Assembly (NCBI GenBank): GCA_958510825.1
Contig: OY294044.1
Coordinates: 69,638,095-69,702,094, forward strand
Direction of reading: 5' to 3'
DNA length: 64,000 nt
DNA from: Brachypterus glaber
Taxonomy: Eukaryota; Arthropoda; Insecta; Coleoptera; Kateretidae
The position numbers and the translations under genes are program-made. Below the pieces are notes generated by a model, which saw only the letters and a list, made by a program, of their open reading frames with translations, was not told the DNA's origin and made no database searches. Every line of letters begins with the position of its first letter. Positions within the stretch are counted from its first letter, which is position 1. Positions 55,520 through 64,000 of the stretch are shown here, piece by piece.

Positions 55520-56214
55520 TACAGTGCGTGCATTAAGTCTGGAATCACCCGAATAACTTTTTAGTTACAAGTAAAATACAAAAATCCTCAGACAGGTCGA
55601 TTTATATTTTTAATTCTGCAAATTTTGGTCTAAAAAAAGTTAAATAACGCATGTTTTATTTAAACATTGTTTGTGTGAAATATTACGCATAATATGGTAA
55701 TTGTTGCCCTATTTCCTACTTGGCACCTTCCTGAGAATCTAAATAAGGTTGTTTTAAACTTATTGTAATATTTTATACCCTGTTGAAAAATGCATTTTTT
55801 TTTCTTTTTATTGACCAATTTTATGTTTACTATTTAATCGATTTTAATCCCGTTTTTTTTACTGTCCACTGTCAAAGATGTGAAGGACATCAATTTGAAC
55901 ATTTATAGTGAACTAAAGTTATACTTTACATGTCTTTATAATAAACTAAATTGTGCATTTTATCATTAGCCCTTTACCAAATTAGGCTTTATTATACACC
56001 GTTGGAAAGCTTATTAAATTACCTTTCCAACGAAGTGTCACAAGTGGTAGGTTGCTATTTGAAAAAAAAAAGTTGGGGGTGCAAATTTTAATAACTTTTA
56101 TTACACCATAATTTGCAAAATTAAAAATAAAAATCGACCTATCCGAGGGTTTTTGTGTTTTACTTGTAACTAAAAAGTTAATCGGGTGATTCCAGACTTA
56201 ATGCACGCACTGTA
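55520..56214. mobile_element. MITE, ends TA|CAGTGCGTGCATTAAG
   Basis: TACAGTGCGTGCATTAAGTC followed by TGGAATCACCCG is mirrored at 56,173-56,214, and the arms go on through AACTTTTTAGTTACAAGTAA and TCGATTTATATTTTTAATT-type words with their complements, about 120 bp. TA flanks both ends. The 450-bp interior is non-coding and has a small hairpin (CCGTTGGAAAG / CTTTCCAACG). Confidence 0.85.
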
Positions 56215-56382
56215 TAAAATTACCTATTATTAATAATAGGTAAAGTGGCAAATATTACCCAAAACCATACATTTTTTGTCTTGTTTATAATTAATTTTTA
56301 TTCTTAAGATTTCTTGCAATGTCTCGGGAGAATCTTGATTTTAATACTCAATATTCCGCAGGACATGTTTTTATTATTGACA

Positions 56383-56746
56383 GTGATTCTAGAGGTTATT
56401 TTAATCTTTTAAAATGCGAGGCATACAAAATTTTCGAAGATTTCAATTCAAATAAAAAAAAATATTTTTTTTAATAAATAAATAAATCTATTAATTTTAT
56501 ACTGCACAAATCCAAATTTACCACTACATATTTAATCTTCCCGTTTTGTGAAATTTAAAAAAATAAAAATAAAATGCGCCGCATGCAAAATTTTCAATTG
56601 AAATAAAAAAAATGTTAATTTTTTTAAAGTTTTTAGTAAATCTACTAATTTTATACTGCACAAATCCAAATTTCCAACTATATATTTAAATTTACCACTG
56701 AACATTTTGTGCCCAGCTGCAAGTTAGAATAACCTCTGATTAACTC
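56383..56746. repeat. Tandem duplication inside inverted ends
   Basis: Two units of about 160 bp (from about 56,412 and 56,573) share AAAATGCG, CATRCAAAATTTTC, TTTTATACTGCACAAATCCA and CGTTTTGTG-type ends. They are flanked by GATTCTAGAGGTTATTTTAA and an inverted partner, AGAATAACCTCTGATTAAC. Confidence 0.65.
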
Positions 56747-56814
56747 TATATTTCCATAACTTTAATAAATAACTATATCCAATTATTTTGACGACGACGG
56801 TTTTTTGGGAGAAG

Positions 56815-57175
56815 GTTAAAAATTACAAATCTTTTTAGTCTAAATTTTTCTTCGACAAAACAGTTAATGACTAAAATAAAAATAAAGGTTCCCCACCCTT
56901 TGTTCTTAAAAAAGTTAATGACTAAAAAAAGGTCCCCACCCCACCCTTTCGTGAAATATGCAACTTTTCTATTTTAAATCCATGAAATAAGCAAGTTATT
57001 GACAAAAAAAAACGGTCCCCACCCTTTCGTTCTTAAAAAAGTTAATGACTAAAAAAAAGGTCCTCACCCTTTCGTGATACAACTTTTGTATTTTGAATCT
57101 ATAAAATATGCAACTTTTGTATTTTAAATCCATAAAATATGAAACTTTTTTGATTTCAAGATAGGTGGGGAGGCT
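56815..57175. repeat. Minisatellite, AAGTTAATGACTAAAAAAAG units
   Basis: GTTAATGACTAAAA followed by GGTCCCCACCCTTTCGT recurs at about 56,863, 56,914 and 57,040, with ATGCAACTTTTGTATTTTAA blocks between. The same words, reversed, occur at 18,240-18,470 and 54,390-54,480. Confidence 0.7.
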
Positions 57176-57298
57176 CCACCCCGTAGCTACGGCCCTGAGT
57201 GTCATACCCCTACGAAATGACCCACTCGCCAATTTCAGCAGATTAGTGAGTAAATTTGAGAGGAGTCAGCCGGAAATTTGACAGCACAAAATTGATAA

Positions 57299-57350
57299 TT
57301 TTTTAACCGACTTCCAAAAAGGAGGAGGTTATCAATTCGACGTGTGACTT
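57299..57350. repeat. Widespread insect motif ACCGACTTCCAAAAA
   Basis: TTTAACCGACTTCCAAAAAG then GAGGAGGTTATCAATTCG, a second, better conserved copy of the string at 21,028. Confidence 0.65.
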
Positions 57351-58252
57351 TGTTTTTTTTTATGTTTGTTCCCGCATAACATTGGAACGAATAAACTTAA
57401 AGAGGGCATTCATGAGGTGGTCCAGTTTCAATTGGACGCTCGGATAATGCCGGGTAAGCCGGATAATTAAGATAAATCTAATCATTTTAACGCAATTGCA
57501 CTTAAAAACGGCTTAATTTGGTTCTACTACATGTGATGAGCTTTTTTTAGTCAAAAAAAAATCGGCCAGATGCTAAGCTTTTTTCGGATGTGGATTTTTT
57601 GTTTGTTTTTTTTTTGTAGTCGACAAATACTTGGCGAGTCGGCAAATCTTATGCGAGTTGTCAAAATCTCTAGATGTAATGAGCTTTTTTTAATTTGTGG
57701 TAGTCGGCAAATTTCAGGCGAGGGGGCAAATTTTTAAACAAAAAATATGAAAATTCAAAAAAAAAAAAAAAATAAAAAAAATAAAAAATAAAAACTATAT
57801 GGTGAAAAGAAAATGTAATAAGCTTTTAAATAATGTTTCACATGACACCCCTTTCTATTTAAAAAAATGTACCCCCTTGCACCCCTGCCTTATAATCCCT
57901 AAACATATGAAATATACCCAAAAAATTGTTTGGGTTCTATTATTTAAGTGTTTCAAACTTTAAGTTGATATCTTAAGCCGTTCAAAAGTTAAAGGCGGGC
58001 GGACACGCAATGTATATCAAATATTTAGACTATTTTCCTCAAAGGGACCTTGAATATATGAAATTGCCACTTATTTTATGTATTTCTAAGCCAATTTTCC
58101 AACAAAAGACGTTGTTATTTAATTGAAAAAGTACGTAATGTTGTATCGTTCAATAAAGCAATACGTAAAGTTTCACGCGAAAAGGACAAAAAATTTGACT
58201 TTTATATAAAATATAAATACAGTTTTTAGTAACTTTCTCCTTTTCCACTCCA
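57351..58252. other. AT-rich DNA with degenerate repeats
   Basis: GCCGGGTAAGCCGGATAATT lies at about 57,450. Words GTCGGCAAAT, GCGAG and ATGAGCTTTTTTT repeat across 57,540-57,740. A-rich sequence follows to 57,800. No gene. Confidence 0.45.
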
Positions 58253-58515
58253 TGTTTATTATAAGATTCACTTTCAGCGACCTCAAAAACCCAATATACC
58301 AAGTTTGAAGAAAAGATTGAAAACATTTAAAAATATTTACCCCCTCGCCCCCGCGGTGGCGGACTTTTATTATCATATTTAATTTCAGAAACCTCAAAAA
58401 CCCCTATATATCAATTTTCAGAAAAATATTTAAAACATTTAAAAATTAATTAATTTTTATTGTCAGATCCTATTTCAGCAACCTCAAAAACCTCTATAGT
58501 GCTAATTTTTTGAAA
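58253..58515 (-). repeat. Inverted GAATCTGATAA minisatellite modules
   Basis: Reverse-oriented copies of the modules in the composite elements: TTTCAGCGACCTCAAAAACC, ACATTTAAAAATATTTACCC and CCTCAAAAACCCCTATATA, three units of 95-130 bp. Confidence 0.75.
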
Positions 58516-59189
58516 AATATATAGTTTTTACAAACTAAAGCTAATTTACATTTTTTAATAAGATGTTATAATTTAAAAGTAGATAAGATATTTACATTTT
58601 TCTAAATTATAAATCATGCTCATTTTTCTAATATTAGAACTAAAATTACATTACCAGTTATTGCTTAATGTAAGTTTTTTAATTTATTTAGGATATTGAT
58701 TAAATTGTGATAGGGAAATTTCATGCACTTTTTCATAAAAAAGCTTAAGGTCCCTGTTAAAATCGAGCAATAGTTATAAATAAATGGACATCATATTTAA
58801 GATCCCTTTTTGCATAGAACGTCATAATATAATGTGTAGCACCTATATATTGTGTTACACTGGCGCTTGATAAAAATTAATTTTATTAGTCTATATCTTC
58901 GGAGGACACAAGGCTATTGTCGATATAATTACTATTTTATTATATCTTGACAAGTCACATTTATACCTATACAGATAGCGACTGTTTTTTACAATTTCGT
59001 AATTATTTCTTCTGGGATCAAGGCCGTTTCCAGTTATATTAATGTATATACTGTACTGCTCTACGAAGTATAAAAGGCTTTATTTTTAGCCATTAACTTT
59101 TTTTTAATTTTTCTTTTTTCTCTCGTTCTTTATAAATGAAACGGAATTACTTATAAAAAATTCCTTATTTGTGTTAAGGAGGTACCTAG
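58516..59189. other. No feature seen
   Basis: AT-rich; no supported gene or repeat. Confidence 0.5.
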
Positions 59190-60895
59190 ATTTTGAAACG
59201 CTCAAGAGGAGGAGAAGAGAAGAAGAGGAGAAAAGGAGAGGAGGAGAAGAGAAGAGGAGAAGGGAAGAGGAGAAGAGGAGAAGAGGAGAAGAGGAGAAGA
59301 GGAGAAGAGGAGAAGAGGAGAAGAGGAGAAGAGGAGAAGAGGAGAAGAGGAGAAGAGGAGAAAAGGAGAAGAGGAGAAGAGGAGAAGAGGAGAAGAGGAG
59401 AAGAGGAGAAGAGGAGAAGAGGAAAAGAGGAGAAGAGGAGAAGAGGAGAAGAGGAGAAGAGGAGAAGAGAAGAAGAGGAGAAGAGGAGAAGAGGAGAAGA
59501 GGAGAAGAGGAGAAGAGGAGAAGAGGAGAGGAGGAGAAGAGGAGAAGAGGAGGAAAAGAGGAGAAGAAGAGAAGAGGAGAAGAGGAGGAGGAGAAGAGGA
59601 GAAGAGGAGAAGAGGGGAAGAGGAGAAGAGGAGAAGAGGAGAAGAGGAGAAGAGGAGAAGAGGAGAAGAGGAGAAGAGAAGAAGAGAAGAAGAGGAGAAG
59701 AGGAGGAGGAGAAGAGCAGAAGAGGAGAAGAGGAGAAGAGGAGAAGAGGAGAAGAGGAGAAGAGCAGAAGAGCAGAAGAGCAGAAGAGCAGAAGAGCAGA
59801 AGAGCAGAAGAGCAGAAAAGCAGAAGAGCAGAAGAGGAGAAGAGGAGAAGAGGAGAAGAGGAGAAGAGGAAAACTGGAGAAGAGAGGGGGAAAAGGAAAA
59901 GAGGAAAAAAGGATAAAAGGAGAAGGAAATGAGGTGAGGAGTTGAAGAAGAGAAGAGGATAAGAGGCGAATAGTAGGAAAAGAAGGAAAAAAAGAAGAAG
60001 AAAAGAACAAGAAGAGAAAGGTAGAAGAAGAAGTGAAGGAGAAGAGGAGGAGAAGAGAAGGGGTGGATAAGAAGATAAGAATAGAAGATAAAAGAATAGA
60101 AAAAGAGGAGAAGAGGTGAAGAGGAGAAGAGTGGAAGAGGAGGAGAAGAGGAGAAGAGGAGAAGAGGAAAACAGAAGAAGAGAGAGGCGGAAAAGGAAAA
60201 GGGAAAAAAGGATAAAAGGAGAAGGAAATGAGGTGAGGAGTTGAAGAAGAGAAGAGGATAAGAGGCGAATAGTAGGAAAAGAAGGAAAAAAAGAAGAAGA
60301 AAAGAACAAGAAGAGAAAGGTAGAAGAAGAAAAGAAGTGAAGGAGAAGAGGAGGAGAAGAGAAGAGGTGGATAAGAGGATAAGAATAGAAGATAAAAGAA
60401 TAGAAAAAGAGGAGAAGAGGTGAATAATAGGATAAAAGTAGAGAAAACGAGGAGAAGAGAAGAAAAAGAGGAGAAGAGGAAAACAGAAGAAGAGAGAGGC
60501 GGAAAAGGAAAAGGGGAAAAAAGGATAAAAGGAGAAGGAAATGAGGTGAGGAAGAAGAGGAGAAGAGGATAAGAGGCGAATAGTAGGAAAAGAAGGAAAA
60601 AAAGAAGAAGAAAAGAACAAGAAGAGAAAGGTAGAAGAAGAAAAGAAGTGAAGGAGAAGAGGAGGAGAAGAGAAGAGGTGGATAAGAGGATAAGAATAGA
60701 AGATAAAAGAATAGAAAAAGAGGAGAAGAGGTGAATAATAGGATAAAAGTAGAGAAAACGAGGAGAAGAGGAGAAAAAGAGGAGAAGAGGGGAATAATAG
60801 GATAAAAGTAGATAAAACGAGGAGAAGAGGAGAAAAAGAGGAGAAGGGTGAAGAGGAGAAGAGACGAAGAGGAGAAGAGGAAAATACAGACAATA
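59190..60895. repeat. 1.7-kb purine-strand array (AAGAGGAG-type)
   Basis: The plus strand is almost purely G and A. 59,250-59,880 is mostly octamer AAGAGGAG with AAGAGCAG variants at 59,760-59,835. From about 59,880 to 60,890 a higher-order unit of about 300 bp occurs three times; its landmark AAGAGGCGAATAGTAGG is at 59,961, 60,260 and 60,571. The 250-600 residue frames here (Glu-Arg-Lys or Ser-Leu-Phe) are artefacts. Confidence 0.95.
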
Positions 60896-61429
60896 GACAA
60901 ATAGCAGAAATACTAACCATAGTCAATAACATAGTATAGGGGTAAGGGTTCCAAGTTCCAATAATTTTGGATAGTTGGATTTTTGTAGATGAGCGTTGGA
61001 TTTTTATTGATGGCTGTTATTTTTTTTTCACAATGGACGTTTTTTTTAAATTCACTTTTTTTTGCCAATTTTATTTTCAGAATTCGGGGTTTTCCGCCAC
61101 AAGTTAATTGACTAGAAAATTACTAGAAAATTGTGGAATGAAAAAATAATTTCTTTTACTTTTTGAATGGAATTTAGAATAAATGAGGTTATTGACGTAA
61201 TATTTCATAAAAATAAATGCCTGCGATTTCAAGAACTAGGATATAATAATAATCCTCCAACAAATCAACAACTCCAAACAAATATCTTATATCTAATACT
61301 ACTATAGTAGGTAGTTATCTATAATAAAAGATACAAAGATACCAGTACCGCTATCTATATTATATATTTGGGGATGCATATCAATTTTTTTTTCTGCGAA
61401 TGGTACTTTGCTTAGTTGCATTCCGTAGT
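60896..61429. other. No feature seen
   Basis: AT-rich sequence between the purine array and the GC-richer block; no supported gene. Confidence 0.5.
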
Positions 61430-61784
61430 GCTTCTTCTTTACCCTGGGGCAAACCAATCAAAAACCTCAGCAGTAGCGCCGTAGACAAGTCACTTGTAGT
61501 CTGTGTATCCCCGCTCTGCTATATAATAGCCATTTAAAGTTGCCGTACACAGCTTTGCACAGGTTCATTTAACGTCGGCTCTCCTAGTCCGCATCCTCGC
61601 TCCTCTCGAAACCGAGTAGAGGTGGTAACAAAATCCGCGAACCCTCTGTTAATTCCTGAAAAAGACTCTTCAGTTTCAGTGGAAAGTGGTAGAGACTGTA
61701 AATTTTAATTTTGTTATCAGTGCTTCGCGCAGGAACTATACAAGATTTTACCAGGTTTTTTTTTAACAGAAGTTTACTTTAGAG
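61430..61784 (+). promoter_or_regulatory. Candidate promoter and 5' non-coding exon
   Basis: This block is visibly richer in G, C and CpG than its neighbours. It contains AACCAATCAAAAA (CCAAT-like, about 61,454), TATATAA at 61,520-61,526 and GCCGTACAC about 25 bp later, where transcription could start. A stretch without a long open frame follows, ending TTTAGAG|GTAAGT, a consensus 5' splice site at 61,785. I infer a first, untranslated exon whose remaining exons lie to the right, outside the window. It could instead be a relic of a mobile element; no repeat partner was seen in the window. Confidence 0.35.
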
Positions 61785-64000
61785 GTAAGTTTTGGCCCTT
61801 ACGACATTTCAGTGGTACAGTGTTATTTTTTGTGAAGTGGTTAGTGATTACACAGGGATTATACTATAGGACTGTTTTTTTATTCATAATTTCTACCCGG
61901 ATTATTTTATTTCACCCAAAAAAAAAATGTGTATATTGTTGCAAAAAAATTTTGAAGGTAAAAATAGTTTAAGCGTGAACCTGAATTTAGGTTATAAAAA
62001 GTTTTTAAGAGAAAAAATAGGAATTTTATTAAAATTTTTGATTTAATATAATAAGGCCCATTACAGAAAAAAAAATAAATCATAACAGAAACTAGCATTA
62101 TTTTTAATTAATTACTAAAAAAAAATTATAAAAAGTTAAACTTTTCGAATTTTTGAATAAGAAATTAAGTTACTTTTTTAATTAAAATAAACGAAAATAA
62201 AAATTTTTTTTATTAAACACTCGATTAAATATTTAACAATGGCCAAAAGTAAAAATCATTAAAAATAAAAGTTTTAAAAATTATATCCGTATTCGCGAAT
62301 ATTTTGCCTGAAAAAAAAAGATATATTTTTGCGAAAACAACATTACCGAAGGTGAAAATATTTTATGGTCAAACAGTTTTGATTTTTATCATATTTTTTG
62401 ATTTCATATGATATGTACAAAACTAAAAAAAATTAGAAAAACTGGTAATATTTTAAATGAATAAAATTTTAAATATTTATTTTTTTTCAGTTTTCTAAAA
62501 TAATCGAATTAAATTATAATTTTAAATCAAGCCAGCTAAAAATTAATTAAAATATTTAAAAATATAAAAAATTAAACTTCATTGTAAATAAAAACGAAAA
62601 TAAATATAATAATTTTTAGAAAATAAAAACAAAAGTAAAAAATATTAATTTTTTCGTAATTTTTGAAAATCATGAATAAAACTCATATTAAAATAATTAA
62701 TTTACTGAACATGTAACTAAATAATTTTAATATATGTTTAATTGATTCATATTTCTTAAAAATTAACAATGTAGATTTTAAAATATAATTTATAATGATA
62801 TAAAAAAATTAAACCATCAAAAATATACCTTCTTAATTTATTTTTTAACGATTTATTTATATATTTTTAATTCAAATTATGCTGTTCTAAAATGCTTTTA
62901 AATATTTTTAACAAATTCCAAAACTTAATTTAATCATAAGCATATTTTTAATTAAATGAGCAAAAAATAACAATTAAAATTTTAATGATTTTGCTTATTT
63001 TAAGAAAATAACTTATATCAAACTAACAGAATTTAATTTTTGTATAATTTAAGAAATAATAACAACTTAAATTCACAATTTAAATTTAAAGGAATTCATA
63101 CAACATAAATTTTTCAAAAAATATTTTAAATTGATAAGAATATACCTGTTATACGTGGTATACAAAACCAAAATTTATTAAGGTTATATGAATTTAAATA
63201 ATTATTAAATACAAAATTATTGGCCAGTCTTTAGATATTTATTGATATTGAAAATGTTTTTAGCAATAAAATAAAAATTTTAAAAACAAAAACAATTTTT
63301 ATAGGTAGCAAAATTAAGAGCTTTTTAGCTTTCTGAATTTTTAATTTAAAATTTTATATTAAAAAAAAATTATTATTATAGAACTATTACAGTGCTTCAT
63401 CAGTGGTGTATTAGCATAAGCTCAGTTACCAAATGTCACTTTTATACTTTAAAAAAATCTATTAAAGGCTTTTGTAAATCACAATTGACTTGTAGTAAAT
63501 TAAACGTAATCATCGGAGAAGTGAAAGAGAAAAGATAATTCAAGATGAATGGATAAAAAAACTCGCATAAATATTATGAGTAAACTTTATCCTTACATAA
63601 TGTTAAGGTCAAAACATTTAATAAAATACATGACAGGCCATCAAACAAGAAGAAGAATATATGACTATAAAAACTTTTGGTTTAAATCAGTTTAAAATCA
63701 AATCATAAGTGAATAAAACGTTCTTCGACTGCTAATTTAAAAAATATTAAAGGAATATTAATTTTAACTTATAAATTTTAAAGATAAAATTCATGTAAGG
63801 AATTTTTAAATATAAAATTGATTAAATCTGCAAAAATTTAAGTACCGTAGAACTTAAGTTTCCAATGTATATTTAATATGTACGTTTTATGAATATCAAG
63901 TGAGGTTTTATTTAAGCGAATAGAGTATTTCTGGTTTTAACTATTTATTTTTGTACTTATGTTGTAAAGGGGCCTTATTTAATAATATGGACTTTGCCGG
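61785..64000. other. Very AT-rich DNA, possibly intron
   Basis: About 2.2 kb with long A and T runs and no open frame of note. If the preceding block is a first exon, this would be the start of its intron. The last 40 bases (GGGGCCTTATTTAATAATAT) resemble the word at 21,500-21,520. Confidence 0.4.

Noticed and set aside
59104..60932. Serine/leucine/phenylalanine-rich 598-residue 'membrane protein' and Glu-Arg-Lys proteins
   Set aside because: Both are translations of the purine/pyrimidine array; composition follows the repeat, not a protein family.

Overview
This window looks like AT-rich, repeat-dominated nuclear DNA of an insect. The best evidence is a Jockey-clade non-LTR retrotransposon with insect-type zinc-knuckle ORF1, a Tc1/mariner-group transposase relic, many TA-flanked palindromic MITEs, and the widespread insect motif beginning ACCGACTTCCAAAAA. 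A beetle is my weak guess; nothing seen fixes the order. I find no intact host protein-coding gene, no tRNA or rRNA gene, no CRISPR array and no LTR retrotransposon. Nearly all open frames are translations of tandem repeats or of mobile-element debris.

Layout. 1.2-6.0 kb is a satellite of 166-bp PstI monomers in two alternating types; it switches orientation at about 4,218. 6-14 kb holds degenerate fold-back elements, including a 1.2-kb element with 33-bp inverted ends and a palindrome carrying a one-sided (TTC)n expansion. 14.4-17.2 kb is one composite element: its 0.79-kb relative at 33.5-34.3 kb lacks a tandem duplication, a 1.4-kb palindrome and a minisatellite that interrupt this copy. 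21.9-26.8 kb is a full-length Jockey-like retrotransposon with a 14-bp target duplication, ORF1, ORF2 (endonuclease and reverse transcriptase) and a structured 3' UTR. Each ORF is broken once, near or in a homopolymer. 27.5-28.2 kb is a mosaic hexamer array. 28.3-41.7 kb is a run of palindromic MITEs, the mariner relic and a nested 2.7-kb palindrome. 42.15-42.86 kb is an octamer array grown inside another element. 44.4-48.6 kb is a three-layer palindrome split by two retrotransposon 3' ends inserted tail to tail. 49.1-50.3 kb is a decayed reverse transcriptase on the minus strand. 50.8-58.5 kb has more MITEs and minisatellites. 59.2-60.9 kb is a purine-only strand array. A GC-richer block at 61.43-61.78 kb, with a TATA-like box and a consensus splice donor, may be the promoter and first exon of a gene beyond the window.

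The most unusual pattern is structural. In three separate long palindromes (14.9-16.3, 37.1-39.8 and 44.4-48.6 kb) a second palindromic element with ends of the type TA|C(A/C)GGGTG sits at the TA at or within a few bases of the dyad centre of the outer palindrome. Other notable points are twin stem-loops repeated three times in the Jockey 3' UTR, and a 10-mer (TTTGGACTTT) found eight times by eye, several times at the edge of a tandem array. No computation was run: boundaries come from reading and are good to a few bases for elements with clear ends, and to tens of bases elsewhere.
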